DNA of 64,000 nt, taken from Rhizobium sp. Root482 (GTDB taxonomy: Bacteria; Pseudomonadota; Alphaproteobacteria; Rhizobiales; Rhizobiaceae). Location: NCBI RefSeq assembly GCF_001426565.1, contig NZ_LMFA01000001.1, positions 395,287 to 459,286 on the forward strand, written 5' to 3'. Of this stretch, positions 44,579 to 54,567 are shown piece by piece. The notes beneath the pieces are model-generated. The model saw only the letters and a list, made by a program, of their open reading frames with translations. It did no database searches and was not told where the DNA came from. The position numbers and the translations under genes are program-made. The number at the start of each line of letters is the position of its first letter. Positions within the stretch are counted from its first letter, which is position 1.

Positions 44579-45549
44579 TTTCCGCCTCTCTGCCGCATGC
44601 GCGGATCAAGCACTGCATAAGCAAGATCGACCGCCAGGTTGATTGTGATGAAAAGGAGAGACACCAGCATGAGATAGGCGACCATCACTGGTCGATCGAG
44701 CGATGTGATACTGTCGATGATCAGCTTGCCGAGGCCGGGCCAGGAGAAGATGGTCTCGGTGACGACGGCGAAGGCGATGGTCGAGCCCAGCTCGAGCCCG
44801 AACACCGTCACCAGAGGGATCGAGATCAGCCGAAGCACGTGCCTGCGCAGGATGGTCAGCTCACTGATGCCGGCCGCGCGGGCGAACTTGATCGTATCGG
44901 TCAGCATGATCTCGCGGGTGCCGGACGCGGCCAGCCGGATCATCATCGCCATCTTGAAAAGCGACAAGTTGACGGCCGGCAGGACCAGATGGTGCAAGCC
45001 GTCGATCGTGAGAAAGCTCCAGGGCATGCCGAAGATCGAAACGACATCGCCGCGACCTCCGGCCGGCATGATGCCGATCTCGACGGCAAAGACCACGATC
45101 ATCATCAGCCCGATCCAGAAGGTGGGTACGGAAAATCCGAGAATGGAGACCGCCATGATGATCTTGGACGGCCAGCCGTCCGGCCTGTAGCCGGCATAGA
45201 CACCGAGCGGGATGCCGATGACGCTCGCGAGCAGGACCGCGATCGTCGCCAGTTCCATCGTCGCGGGGAAGCGCGACGCGACGAGTTCTGAAACCGGCAT
45301 GTTGTAGACGAAGGACCGGCCGAAATCGCCCTGGAGCAGGCTGGTCATGAAATGAAGATATTGCTGCCAGATCGGAAGATCGAGACCGTACTGGGCGATC
45401 ACCTGCTGGCGGATTTCCTGTGTGGCGTCGGGCGATATCAGCACATCGACGGGATTGCCGATGAGGAAGACGCCGGCAAACACCAGGATCGACATCACCA
45501 GCATCACCAGCAGCGCCTGCCATATTCTATGCACGATAAATGCAGTCAT
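44575..45549 (-). CDS. Peptide ABC permease (DppB/GsiC type)
   Basis: 324 residues. ATG 45549 (MTAFIVHRIWQALLV) matches the family start and has GGGAGAGG upstream; a longer ORF to 45681 is not needed. Shows LGLDLPIWQQY-like segment (YGLDLPIWQQYLHF), GDFGRS and the EAA loop near RAAGISELTILRRHVLR. Confidence 0.95.
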   Translation of the reverse strand: MTAFIVHRIWQALLVMLVMSILVFAGVFLIGNPVDVLISPDATQEIRQQVIAQYGLDLPIWQQYLHFMTSLLQGDFGRSFVYNMPVSELVASRFPATMELATIAVLLASVIGIPLGVYAGYRPDGWPSKIIMAVSILGFSVPTFWIGLMMIVVFAVEIGIMPAGGRGDVVSIFGMPWSFLTIDGLHHLVLPAVNLSLFKMAMMIRLAASGTREIMLTDTIKFARAAGISELTILRRHVLRLISIPLVTVFGLELGSTIAFAVVTETIFSWPGLGKLIIDSITSLDRPVMVAYLMLVSLLFITINLAVDLAYAVLDPRMRQRGGK

Positions 45550-45626
45550 CAGCCTCTCCCCCTTCGCATCGCCGCGCGGCAGCTCGGTCGAATTCGCGGT
45601 CTGCGACGTGCCCGTCGCGCGGCCAG

Positions 45627-46328
45627 TCAGTGCCAGCCGTTCTCCAGCTGGAAGCGCGTCTCTTCGACCGCGATGTTCCATATGGCCAGCATGTCCGTGT
45701 CCGGCCGCTCGTAGAGGCCATGAAAACAGCCGTCACCCAGACGGTCGCGTTTGCGGCCGGCATCGACACGGGCAAGGGCGTCGAGATCGACGCGGTCTTT
45801 CGGATTTTGCGGCTGATCGATCCCCTCCAATCGCGTCCACGGAAAGTTCTCCATCCAGGACGCGTGCGAGGCACGACTGTCGATTTCCAGCACCTTGGCC
45901 ATGGTCTTCGGTGCGCGCCACCAGTCGTGCAGCTTGACGCTCGCATCGCGATTGCGGTTCAGCCATTCGGCGATCACCGTCGCAGCCGGCGAATTGCCGC
46001 CATGTCCGTTGATCATCAGGATGCGCCGGAAGCCGGTATGATACAGGCTGTCGAGGATGTCCTCTATCACCGCGATATAGGTGCGGATGCGCAATGTGAC
46101 CGTGCCTGGAAAATCGGCGAAACCGGCGGTCAGTCCATAAGGCATGACGGGAAAGACCGGGACGCCCAAAGGCGCGGCAGCGTCTAGCGCGACCTTCTCG
46201 GGAAGGATCATATCCGTTCCGAGACTGAGGCCCGCATGCTGCTCGATGCTCCCAAGGGGCACGATGCAGCGATCATCGGTCTTGAGGCGTTCCTCGACCT
46301 GGCTCCAGTTCATCGCATTGATGTGCAT
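45627..46328 (-). CDS. Creatininase-family amidohydrolase
   Basis: 233 residues. Visible metal-site residues of the creatinine amidohydrolase family: Glu29 and His31 (GSIEQH), Asp39 (GTDM), NGHGGN in the centre and the SHAS ... E stretch. The family includes creatininase, 2-amino-5-formylamino hydrolase and mycofactocin peptidase-like proteins, so the substrate is open. Creatinine would lead to creatine and later sarcosine, but this operon is a peptide importer, so another amide is as likely. Starts 357 bases after the PatB gene; 77 bases before dppB. Confidence 0.88.
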   Translation of the reverse strand: MHINAMNWSQVEERLKTDDRCIVPLGSIEQHAGLSLGTDMILPEKVALDAAAPLGVPVFPVMPYGLTAGFADFPGTVTLRIRTYIAVIEDILDSLYHTGFRRILMINGHGGNSPAATVIAEWLNRNRDASVKLHDWWRAPKTMAKVLEIDSRASHASWMENFPWTRLEGIDQPQNPKDRVDLDALARVDAGRKRDRLGDGCFHGLYERPDTDMLAIWNIAVEETRFQLENGWH

Positions 46329-46684
46329 TGCAAACTCCTCCCAAAAAATCCGTCCACCGTCCTCGGGTGGGTCGAGCAGCCGACACGGATCGACGCTCGC
46401 ATGCGGCTTCGCCCATCTGCTCCCGGCATAGCCGCGCCGATCTGGCCGCGATGGAACTCGACGGCCAGCACATCCCTCTGATCGGGAGCGCCCGCAATGA
46501 TGTTGCTACGCGGCTATTCGCCTATATCTCCTGCACAACGGGCATTCTGATCGCTTTCGACCGCCCGTCTGAACCCTCCACGGTCCCGCGCATTCCTCCT
46601 GCGTGTGAAGCCCGATATTCCTCTCCCCGGAACATCGGAATAAGCTCGGGATGATGCGACAGCAGCAAACCCGGCATCTCCCTG
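46329..46684. other. 356-base gap between PatB-like and creatininase genes
   Basis: Longest gene-free stretch of the peptide importer operon. It holds a small minus-strand ORF at 46522-46677 (51 codons, ATG 8 bases after the PatB stop, AGGGAG next to it) with mixed codon use; it matches nothing I know. The rest shows no clear gene, repeat or strong terminator. It may contain a promoter for creatininase and the importer genes. Confidence 0.3.
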
Positions 46685-47905
46685 CTATTCCCCTGAGGCA
46701 AAAGCCGCCTTCATCCTCTCCACGGCTTCATCGACGCGCGAACGCGGGCAACCCAGATTGACCCTCATGAAGCCCTCGCCCTGCCTGCCGAACTTGAGCC
46801 CGCGATCGAACCAGACCCGCGCCTTGGTCAGCATGAATTTCTCCAGTTCCGGCGCTGGCATGTCGAGGCCGCGGCAATCCATCCAGGCGAGGTAAAGCGC
46901 ATCCGTCTTGAAGACCCGCAACGCCGGGATCGCCTGATGAACCGCGGCTGCAAAATGCCGCTGACTTTCGCGAATATAGTCCAAAAGCCCATCCAGCCAC
47001 GGCTCGCCATCCCGATAGGCCGCCTCGCAGGCCACCGCGCCCAGCGCATTGACAAAGCTCATGCCGCCCCGGGCCAGCGCGTTTTGCACGTCCTTCCGGC
47101 GCCTCTCGTTGACGATGAACATGTTGGAGCATTTCAGCCCCGCAAGGTTGAATGTCTTGCTTGGAGCCGTGCAGACGATCGAATTTTCCGCGAATACGTC
47201 GCCCAGCGAGGCAAAGGGAATATGTTTCCTTCGCGGATTGAAGACCAGATCCTGATGAATCTCGTCCGCCACGACCAGAATATTATGGCGCAGACAGATC
47301 TCGCCCATGCGGCGCAGATCGGCTTCCGACCAGATATTGCCGGTTGGATTGTGCGGATTGCACAGGAAGAAGATTCTGGTCTTCGGCGTGATGGCCGCTT
47401 CGAAGGCGTCCGCGTTAAAACTGTACGAACCCGAGCTTTCGTCCAGTTGAAGCGGGGCTTCGACGATATGCCGGCCGTTTTCAACGACATCGATGAAGAA
47501 ACGCCCATAGACCGGCGGCTGGACGAGGACGCCATCGCCGGGATTGCTGAAGGTCTTCAGGATCAGCGTGAGACCTGTGACCACGCTTGGAATTTGCACC
47601 AGCCATTGCGGCTGCGCATCCCATCCGAACCGCTTCTTCTGCCAGCCGCAGACGGCTTCCTCGTAGCTGTCGGTGCGGAACGTATATCCGAAGATGCCAT
47701 CACGAACGGCCTTTTCGAGCGCCTCGATAACCGGCGGAGGCGCGCGAAAATCCATATCCGCAACCCACATGGGCAAGGGATCGGCGGCAGCCTCGTCCGC
47801 GGCCAGGTTTCTGTGGGGAGCCCATTTGGTCGAACTCGTCTGGCGACGGTCGAACTCCAGATCAAAATGCGTGGTCAATGCGCGGCCTCCCCTGTTGCCG
47901 CTCAT
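46685..47905 (-). CDS. PatB/MalY-type PLP aminotransferase (cystathionine beta-lyase)
   Basis: 406 residues, fold-type I PLP enzyme. Seen: the MWVADMDF N-terminal motif typical for PatB/MalY, NPHNPTGNIWS, and the PLP lysine in SKTFNLAGLK. Members cleave the C-S bond of cystathionine, cysteine or cysteine conjugates to pyruvate, ammonia and a thiol. ATG 47905 is chosen; an upstream in-frame start is a TTG. Divergent from a LysR gene, upstream of the creatininase and importer genes. Confidence 0.93.
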   Translation of the reverse strand: MSGNRGGRALTTHFDLEFDRRQTSSTKWAPHRNLAADEAAADPLPMWVADMDFRAPPPVIEALEKAVRDGIFGYTFRTDSYEEAVCGWQKKRFGWDAQPQWLVQIPSVVTGLTLILKTFSNPGDGVLVQPPVYGRFFIDVVENGRHIVEAPLQLDESSGSYSFNADAFEAAITPKTRIFFLCNPHNPTGNIWSEADLRRMGEICLRHNILVVADEIHQDLVFNPRRKHIPFASLGDVFAENSIVCTAPSKTFNLAGLKCSNMFIVNERRRKDVQNALARGGMSFVNALGAVACEAAYRDGEPWLDGLLDYIRESQRHFAAAVHQAIPALRVFKTDALYLAWMDCRGLDMPAPELEKFMLTKARVWFDRGLKFGRQGEGFMRVNLGCPRSRVDEAVERMKAAFASGE

Positions 47906-47921
47906 AGTAGCCAAGCCACCG

Positions 47922-47972
47922 TTTGTGAGAATTAGTTTATTTCAGCAAACTATGATGATATATTTTCACAAA
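47922..47972. promoter_or_regulatory. Nested inverted repeats between patB-like and lysR genes
   Basis: TTTGTGAGAAT (47922-47932) and ATTTTCACAAA (47962-47972) pair with one mismatch, enclosing a second repeat TAGTTT (47933-47938)/AAACTA (47947-47952). The 66-base gap is AT-rich against its surroundings. Probably the LysR binding site for both directions; the outer arm ends at the LysR start. Confidence 0.55.
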
Positions 47973-48886
47973 TGAAGCCCTCCACCTCCCTCACCCAATT
48001 TGTCGTCCTGGCAAAAATCGCCGAAACCGGGGGCTTGTCGTCGGCCGCCCGCGAACTGGGCATGACGCCATCGGCAGTCAGCAAAAGCCTGGCCCTTCTC
48101 GAGGAGCAGCTCGGCGTCTCGCTGGTGCGCCGAACCACGCGCGCGGTGACCTTGACCACCCACGGAAAATTGTTCTTCCAGCGCATTTCGCGCATCCTGG
48201 CGGATGTGGAGGATACGCTCGACGAGGTCGGCCGCCTGCGCAACCAGGCCAAGGGAGATCTGCATATTTCCTGTTCGATCGCCTTTGGCTGCTCGCAGCT
48301 CGTCGGCATTGTCGGCCGCTACCAGCAGGCTTTTCCGGAGGTCAATGTCCACATCACCCTGGATGACAAACTCGTCAATCTCAGCGAGGGCCAGATCGAC
48401 GTGGCGTTGCGCATCACCGACGCGACCGACGGCCCCTATGCGGCACGCAAGCTGGCGCAGATCCGCTGGGTCTATTGCGCGACCCCTTCCTATCTGGACA
48501 AATTCGGGCGTCCGCACAGACCGCAGGATCTGACCAGCCAGCGGCATCAATTATTGGTTTATCCGGCCATGACCAACAATGGAGCATGGACCTACTGGCA
48601 CGACGGCGCCCTCGAACGGATCAGGGTCGAAGCCGCACTCGAATGCAACAGCAGCCTGGCATTGCTGAATTTCGCCCTGGCGCATCAGGGGATTGCCTGT
48701 CTTCCGCTCTATGTGGCCAGCCCGCATATCGGCAATGGCACGATCGAGGTGATCCTGCCCGATTACGCGCCGGCGAGCGTCCACACGCTTTACGCCATGT
48801 ATTTTCAAAGCCGATACAAGAATCCGCTTATCCGGACCTTCGTCGATTTCATCAAGATGGATATCCAGACGAGACGGGACTGGTAG
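47972..48886 (+). CDS. LysR-type regulator
   Basis: 304 residues. N-terminal HTH (LSSAARELGMTPSAVSKSLALLEEQLG) followed by a LysR ligand domain of the CrgA/AaeR group (ISCSIAFGCSQLVGIVGRYQQAFPEV). Starts 66 bases from the divergent PatB-like gene, which with the transporter is its likely target. Confidence 0.92.
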   Translation: MKPSTSLTQFVVLAKIAETGGLSSAARELGMTPSAVSKSLALLEEQLGVSLVRRTTRAVTLTTHGKLFFQRISRILADVEDTLDEVGRLRNQAKGDLHISCSIAFGCSQLVGIVGRYQQAFPEVNVHITLDDKLVNLSEGQIDVALRITDATDGPYAARKLAQIRWVYCATPSYLDKFGRPHRPQDLTSQRHQLLVYPAMTNNGAWTYWHDGALERIRVEAALECNSSLALLNFALAHQGIACLPLYVASPHIGNGTIEVILPDYAPASVHTLYAMYFQSRYKNPLIRTFVDFIKMDIQTRRDW

Positions 48887-48968
48887 GACATTCTCCGGCT
48901 CGCAACGTAACTGCCGCGCCGTTCCGATGGATCGATCTGAATCGAAGACCCGGCGGTTTCGTCGGAGA

Positions 48969-49745
48969 TCAGTTATGCTGTTGAACGCTCACTCCACCGT
49001 CTATCGTCAGGCAGGTGGCGTTCATGAAGGGGCATTCGTCGGAGATCATGAAGACGGCGGCGAGCGCAATTTCTTCCGGCGAGGCGATGCGGCCGCCCGG
49101 ATGCAGCTTCATCGTCTCGGCCTTGGCGGCGGCCGGATCCGGAAAGCTGTTCCAATAGTCGATCACCTTCCGGGTCGAGACATAGCCGGGCGCCAGGGCA
49201 TTTACGCGAATGCCTTGTGCCGCATATTCGAGGCCCAGCGACTTCGTCATGCCCAACAGGGCATGCTTGGCAAGCGGATAGGGGAACGTATGCGGGATGA
49301 TGGTGAAGGCATGCGTCGATGCGATGTTCAGGATAGCACCTCCGCCGGCAGCGATCATCCCGGGCAGGATGGTCTTTGTGCAGTTCCAGGCGCCCTTGAG
49401 ATTGATGTCGAAGCAGCGCCGCCACTCGTCATCGCTGGTCTCGAGCGGTTCATGAAAAACATTGACGCCGGCATTGTTGATCAGGGCGTTGAGCGGGCCG
49501 ACCTCAACTGCCGCCTGCTCCACCGCTGCCGCGATTGCCGATGCATCGGTAATACTGGCAACGGAAAACCCGATCCTTGCACCGGAGAGGCGCAGAGTTT
49601 TGACCTCCGCCTCCAGAAGCTCCCGGTCGAGATCGATCAGGAACAGGGCCGCGCCTTCCTTCGCACAGGCTTTCGCAATCGCAAGGCCGATGCCCTGCGC
49701 AGCGCCGGTGATCATGATCCGCTTGCCGTTGAGACGGTCCGTCAT
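48969..49745 (-). CDS. SDR-family NAD(P) dehydrogenase
   Basis: 258 residues of classical SDR fold: TGAAQGIG at the cofactor site, NNAGV, the Ser of NIAST and the catalytic Tyr-X3-Lys (YPLAK). Last gene of the sugar operon; it may oxidise a sugar (e.g. galactose to galactonolactone) or a later keto acid. 18 bases after dgoD. Confidence 0.92.
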   Translation of the reverse strand: MTDRLNGKRIMITGAAQGIGLAIAKACAKEGAALFLIDLDRELLEAEVKTLRLSGARIGFSVASITDASAIAAAVEQAAVEVGPLNALINNAGVNVFHEPLETSDDEWRRCFDINLKGAWNCTKTILPGMIAAGGGAILNIASTHAFTIIPHTFPYPLAKHALLGMTKSLGLEYAAQGIRVNALAPGYVSTRKVIDYWNSFPDPAAAKAETMKLHPGGRIASPEEIALAAVFMISDECPFMNATCLTIDGGVSVQQHN

Positions 49746-49763
49746 CGCTCTATTCTCCCGTCA

Positions 49764-50912
49764 TCACCACTCGGCAAAGCTGCCGTCTTCATGGCGCCAG
49801 ATCGGATTGCGCCAGCGGTGGCCTTCCTCGGCCCGCTCGATGACATAAGCTTCGTCAACCTCGATGCCGAGGCCCGGGCCTTGCGGTATGCTGACGAAAC
49901 CGTCGGCATATTGAAAGACCTCCTTGTTGGAGATGTAGTCGAGAATGTCATTGCTCTTGTTGTAGTGGATACCGAGGCTCTGTTCCTGAATGAAGGCGTT
50001 GTAGCTGACCGCATCGACCTGCAGGCAGGCGGCAAGGGCAATCGGTCCCAGCGGGCAATGGGGTGCGAGCGCCACGTCGTAGGCCTCTGCCATGGCTGCG
50101 ATCTTGCGGCACTCCGTGATGCCGCCGGCATGGGAGAGATCCGGCTGGATGATATCGACGAAGCCGTCCGAGAGAACCTGCTTGAAGTCCCAGCGCGAGT
50201 AGAGCCGTTCGCCCAGCGCGATCGGCGTCGAGGTGTGATTGACGATGTCGCGCAGCGCTTCCTTGTTTTCCGACAGCACCGGCTCCTCGATGAACATCAG
50301 CTTGTAGGGATCGAGTTCCCTGGCAAGCACCTTTGCCATCGGCTTGTGTACCCGGCCGTGGAAATCGACGCCGATGCCGATATAGGGGCCGACCGCTTCG
50401 CGAATGGTGGCAATGGTTTCCACTGCCTTTTCCACCTTCTCCCAGCTATCGACGATCTGCATTTCCTCGCAGCCGTTGAGCTTGATCGCCTTGAACCCGC
50501 GGGCGACCACGTCCCTGGCATTGTTGGCGACGTCGGCTGGGCGGTCGCCGCCGATCCAGGAATAGACCTTGATCTTGTCACGCACCTGCCCGCCGAGCAG
50601 AGAATGGATCGGCTGGCCGAGCGCCTTGCCCTTGATGTCCCAGAGCGCCTGGTCGATGCCCGATATGGCGCTCATATGGATTGCGCCGCCGCGATAGAAG
50701 CCACCTCGATACATGACGTTCCAATGATCCTCGATCAGGAAGGGATCCTTGCCGATAAGGTAGTCTTCCAGTTCGTGAACCGCGGCCTGCACCGTCAGAG
50801 CCCGCCCCTCGACCACCGGCTCGCCCCAGCCGACAATGCCTTCGTCCGTCTCGATCTTCAGGAACAGCCAGCGCGGCGGAACGATGTAGGTGGTGAGCTT
50901 GGTAATTTTCAT
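49764..50912 (-). CDS. dgoD: D-galactonate dehydratase
   Basis: 382 residues, enolase superfamily. Sequence follows E. coli DgoD closely ([20 protein letters not shown] start, [45 protein letters not shown]). Metal ligands Asp (VDFHGR), Glu (FIEEP), Glu (ALGER) and the catalytic histidines are present. It dehydrates galactonate to 2-dehydro-3-deoxygalactonate. ATG 50912 matches the family start; ATG 50921 is an alternative. The kinase and aldolase that normally follow are not in the window. Confidence 0.93.
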   Translation of the reverse strand: MKITKLTTYIVPPRWLFLKIETDEGIVGWGEPVVEGRALTVQAAVHELEDYLIGKDPFLIEDHWNVMYRGGFYRGGAIHMSAISGIDQALWDIKGKALGQPIHSLLGGQVRDKIKVYSWIGGDRPADVANNARDVVARGFKAIKLNGCEEMQIVDSWEKVEKAVETIATIREAVGPYIGIGVDFHGRVHKPMAKVLARELDPYKLMFIEEPVLSENKEALRDIVNHTSTPIALGERLYSRWDFKQVLSDGFVDIIQPDLSHAGGITECRKIAAMAEAYDVALAPHCPLGPIALAACLQVDAVSYNAFIQEQSLGIHYNKSNDILDYISNKEVFQYADGFVSIPQGPGLGIEVDEAYVIERAEEGHRWRNPIWRHEDGSFAEW

Positions 50913-50980
50913 CGGGGGCATGCCTTCCTGGCGGACGCAAATGGAACGGGGATGAAGCGGAGACCGGGCATCACGGAGGT

Positions 50981-52609
50981 CTACGCAAGAATGAGATCGG
51001 CGGCCTTTGCGGCAGCGCCGAGAACAGCGGCATTGGTGTTGCCGCTGACGATATTGGGCATGATCGACGCGTCGATCACACGCAGCCGATCGACGCCGCG
51101 CACCTTGAGGTCAGGCGTCAACACCGCGTCCGGATCCAGATCATGACCCATCTTGCAGGTGCCAACCGGGTGATAGCCGGTCTTGACCGTGCGGCGGCAA
51201 TGATCGGCGATCGCCTCGTCGCTGGTCACGCTAGCGCCGGGAAAGATTTCCTTGTCGATCAGTTCACGCATCGGCGATGCCGCCAGCACGGTGCGGGCGA
51301 AGCGGAAACCGGCGATCGTCAGGCGCAGATCGTCCGGGTGGCTGAAAATCTGCGTATCAACGACCGGATTGGCGAAAGGATCGGCGGACGCAAGGGTCAC
51401 GCTCCCGCGTGCCTTGGGCCGCAGCAGCAGCGAGTTGATCGTCACGCCGTCGCCGGGATCGGTGCCCATGACATCGCGGTCCAGATAGACGGTCGGAACG
51501 CAGAACATCTGGATCGTCGGTTCGGCATTGTTGCCGTCGGGATCGTAGAAGGCACAAGTCTCGACCCCCGTCGTGGTCGCCGGACCGGATTTGAACAGCA
51601 GATACTGCAACCCGGCCTTGATCATCGGCCAGCCCCGATCCGCACCATAATAGCCGAACGAACCCTTCGTCGTGGCAACGACCGGGCATTCGTAGTGATC
51701 CTGCAGGTTCCGGCCGACGCCGGACAGGGATATTTCGGTCCTGATGCCGTGGCGGGACAGTCCGCCTTCCGGGCCGATGCCGGAGAGCATCATCAATTTG
51801 GGTGTCTGGTAGGCGCCGGCTGCCAGAATGATTTCCACGCCGGCCTTGGCCGTCTTCCGGGAGCCGTTCTGCATGTAGTCGACACCGACAGCCCTACCGT
51901 TTTCCAGGATGATGCGTGTAACCGTCGCCTCGGTCTCGATGGTCAGCCGGGGATCGTTCATCACCGGCGCGAGGAAGGCATCGACTGCGCTGCAGCGGCG
52001 ACGGGTCTGCCAGTCGATCGTATGCTGCATGAAGCCGACGCCGAACTGTTCGGCGCCGTTGAAATCCGGATTGTAGGGAATGCCCATGCTCTGCAGGGTC
52101 TTCACATAGGTGCGCGTCATCGGGCTGGTATGGCCAAGGTTCGAAATCTTCAGCGGCCCGCCGACCCCGTGGAATTCTCCGCCGAGATGATCATTGTCTT
52201 CCTGCGCCTTGAAATAGGGCAGGATGTCCCGGTAGGACCATGCACCGTCATTGTCTGCACCTGGGGCCGTCACCGCTTCGTTCCAGCGATCGTAATCGGC
52301 CGCCTGTCCGCGCATATAGACCATGGCATTGACGGTGCTGCCGCCACCCAGAACCTTGCCCTGCGGGACGATCGGGCCGCGACCGTTCAACTGTTCTTGC
52401 GGCTTGGTCTGGTGCATCGACAGATAGGTGTCCCTGGCGAGGAACTTCATGTAGCCGGCCGGAAAATGCATGATCGGATGGGCCTTGCGCGGCCCGCGTT
52501 CCAGCATCAGTACCCGCGCCTTGCCGTCCTTGACCAAGCGCGCCGCGACGACGCAGGCGGAGCTGCCGCCGCCGATGATGATGTAATCATATGCCGTCCC
52601 TTGGGACAT
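50981..52609 (-). CDS. GMC-family FAD oxidoreductase
   Basis: 542 residues. FAD motif [17 protein letters not shown] at the N-terminus, [14 protein letters not shown], a GMC signature ([16 protein letters not shown]) and the C-terminal catalytic His-Asn area ([20 protein letters not shown]). Resembles choline or alcohol dehydrogenases of the group; in a sugar operon it may oxidise a sugar or polyol. ATG 52609 with TGGAGA upstream. Confidence 0.92.
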   Translation of the reverse strand: MSQGTAYDYIIIGGGSSACVVAARLVKDGKARVLMLERGPRKAHPIMHFPAGYMKFLARDTYLSMHQTKPQEQLNGRGPIVPQGKVLGGGSTVNAMVYMRGQAADYDRWNEAVTAPGADNDGAWSYRDILPYFKAQEDNDHLGGEFHGVGGPLKISNLGHTSPMTRTYVKTLQSMGIPYNPDFNGAEQFGVGFMQHTIDWQTRRRCSAVDAFLAPVMNDPRLTIETEATVTRIILENGRAVGVDYMQNGSRKTAKAGVEIILAAGAYQTPKLMMLSGIGPEGGLSRHGIRTEISLSGVGRNLQDHYECPVVATTKGSFGYYGADRGWPMIKAGLQYLLFKSGPATTTGVETCAFYDPDGNNAEPTIQMFCVPTVYLDRDVMGTDPGDGVTINSLLLRPKARGSVTLASADPFANPVVDTQIFSHPDDLRLTIAGFRFARTVLAASPMRELIDKEIFPGASVTSDEAIADHCRRTVKTGYHPVGTCKMGHDLDPDAVLTPDLKVRGVDRLRVIDASIMPNIVSGNTNAAVLGAAAKAADLILA

Positions 52610-52645
52610 GTTCCATTCTCCAGCCGCTTCGATTGGCGGCAACTG

Positions 52646-53548
52646 CTATCGGTCGGGCGTGGTGGACGGCGTCATCCGAAGACTGCCGCTGAGCGTCTCG
52701 CCCACCTGCAATACGGCGAGATCACCGAGCCCGGGCAGATTGTGGCCATTCGCCAGATGCGTCATCGGCTCGAAACAGAAATAATCGCGCCGGAAAGCCG
52801 GATCGAACCGCGTGTCGGACACGAAAACGAAGGCATGGCGGAAAAGCGGATCGGCCGTCAGCGACAGTTGCGCCGCCCGCTCGGGCCAGACGATTTGCGC
52901 CTCGCCGCACCAGTCTTCAAAACCGTTGTTCACCCAGCGATGGGGCAAGCCCCGGGGTTCGTTGAAATCGACGTCCGTGGGGATATCGGTGGCCTCACCG
53001 GGCAACCAGTCTTCCACTTCGGTCCAGTATTTGCGGGCAGGCGCCAGCAATGTCGTCTCCGGCGTCATCGGGAAATAAGGATGCCAGCCGAGACCGAAGG
53101 GAAGCGCCTCTTCTCCCCGGTTGGTGACGGACAATGTGAACTCAAGTGCGCCGGCCCGCAGGGAGAACCGCTGAATTGCGGAATAGCTATAGGGGGTCGC
53201 ATCGTCCGCTTCGTGATGAAAGACGAGTTCCACCATCGCGGCGTCCTGCTGGCGGATGCTCCAGTCCGCCTGCCATCCCTCGCCATGGAGATAGTGCCTG
53301 TCCCAGTCGGTATTCGGCCGCAACAGGTAATCCTTGCCGTTGAAGCGAAAGCGGTTGTCCTTCACTCGATTGCCGAACGGCACGAGCGGATAGCAACCGG
53401 ATGCGAGCGCATCCGCATCGTCGCCCGGGGCTTCGCGCAGCAACGGCAAACGCAGGCCATCGCGCATCCACCAGAATCCGAGCACGATGCCACCATGCGT
53501 GGATATGCGGGTAAGAAGATCGCCGCTGCTGAGATCGATAACGGTCAC
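52646..53548 (-). CDS. Aldose 1-epimerase family protein
   Basis: 300 residues. Shows the LGWHPYF catalytic-His motif, NRVKDNRF and a late acidic segment (FEPMTHLANG). It should interconvert sugar anomers or act on a sugar acid lactone. A GTG at 53548, four bases after the permease stop with GGCTGAGGCG upstream, is preferred over an in-frame start within the permease. Confidence 0.88.
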   Translation of the reverse strand: MTVIDLSSGDLLTRISTHGGIVLGFWWMRDGLRLPLLREAPGDDADALASGCYPLVPFGNRVKDNRFRFNGKDYLLRPNTDWDRHYLHGEGWQADWSIRQQDAAMVELVFHHEADDATPYSYSAIQRFSLRAGALEFTLSVTNRGEEALPFGLGWHPYFPMTPETTLLAPARKYWTEVEDWLPGEATDIPTDVDFNEPRGLPHRWVNNGFEDWCGEAQIVWPERAAQLSLTADPLFRHAFVFVSDTRFDPAFRRDYFCFEPMTHLANGHNLPGLGDLAVLQVGETLSGSLRMTPSTTPDR

Positions 53549-53552
53549 CGCC

Positions 53553-54554
53553 TCAGCCCTTGTTGCGCGCCGCACCGCGCTTGATCGCCTGGATGTTGGC
53601 AAGCACCGCGACGACGATGATGAGGCCGCGCACGACCTGCTGGAAAAACGGATTGATGCCGAGAAGCACCAGCCCGTTGCCGATCAAGGTGATGACCAAC
53701 ACACCCAGCAATGTCCCGAGCATGGAACCGCGCCCGCCGGAAAGGGCCGTCCCGCCGACGACGACGGCAGCAATCACGTCAAATTCCAGGCCGCTTGCCG
53801 CCGTCGCATTGCCCGAGCCGAGACGCGAGAGGAGCAGGATGCCGGACACCGCAGCCATGGCGCCGGCAATGGCGAACAGCGCGACACGGATGCGGGCAAC
53901 ATTGATACCCGAAAGGAACGCCGCGTGTGGATTGCCCCCGATCGCAAAGACCGAACGCCCGAAGGCGGTCCTGCGGCTGACGAAGGCAAAGACCGCAAAC
54001 AGCACCAGCATGATGATCGCCGCCGGCGGCACGCCGAGCACCGGCCGGTCAAGCATATCGACGATCTCGTTGCGGCCGATCGAGACCGGCAGCGCGTCGG
54101 TGACGAACAGGGCCGTGCCGCGCAGCGCGCTCCACAGGCCGAGCGTACCGACGAAGGACGGCACGTCGAAATAGGCACGCAGGATCCCGGCGATCGAGGC
54201 AAGCGCCGCCCCGATCGCGATGGCGAACACGAAGGCGATCGGCGTCGGGATACCCCATTGCAGGAGATAAGCGAGCGCCACCGAGATGAAGGCAACCATC
54301 GGACCGACGCTGACATCGATCTCGCCGGAGATGATGATCAAGGTGGCGGCCCAGGCGGCAATGCCGATGGTTGCCGCGTCGCGCAGGATGTTGATCTGGT
54401 TGTTAAACGTCATGAAGCCGCCGGCCGTGGCGGTAAAGACGATATAGAGCACGGCAATCGCGACGAAGAGGCTGACTTCGTTCATGTGCTGCGAAAATCC
54501 GCCGCGCCGGCGTTTCGCGGATGCGGGTGATTGTGCTGCCTGTTCGAGGGACAT
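53553..54554 (-). CDS. Sugar ABC transporter permease (RbsC type)
   Basis: 333 residues, nine to ten membrane segments, BPD_transp_2 family. Contains VSRRTAFGRSVFAIGGNPHAAFLSGI, typical for ribose-type permeases, and GGTALSGGRGSMLGTLLG near the end. Thirteen bases after the ATPase stop. Works with the ATPase and binding protein of this operon. Confidence 0.94.
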   Translation of the reverse strand: MSLEQAAQSPASAKRRRGGFSQHMNEVSLFVAIAVLYIVFTATAGGFMTFNNQINILRDAATIGIAAWAATLIIISGEIDVSVGPMVAFISVALAYLLQWGIPTPIAFVFAIAIGAALASIAGILRAYFDVPSFVGTLGLWSALRGTALFVTDALPVSIGRNEIVDMLDRPVLGVPPAAIIMLVLFAVFAFVSRRTAFGRSVFAIGGNPHAAFLSGINVARIRVALFAIAGAMAAVSGILLLSRLGSGNATAASGLEFDVIAAVVVGGTALSGGRGSMLGTLLGVLVITLIGNGLVLLGINPFFQQVVRGLIIVVAVLANIQAIKRGAARNKG

Positions 54555-54567
54555 TCCGTATTCTCCG

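Noticed and set aside
45627-46328. Creatinine degradation pathway (creatininase plus sarcosine oxidase)
   Set aside because: The family is broad, the gene is within a peptide importer operon far from sox, and no true creatinase is found.
48927-51146. 739-codon plus-strand ORF opposite SDR and dgoD
   Set aside because: Antisense shadow across two firm genes and their gap.
51143-53584. 813-codon plus-strand ORF opposite the GMC and epimerase genes
   Set aside because: Antisense shadow across two well-supported genes; no motif or ribosome-binding site.
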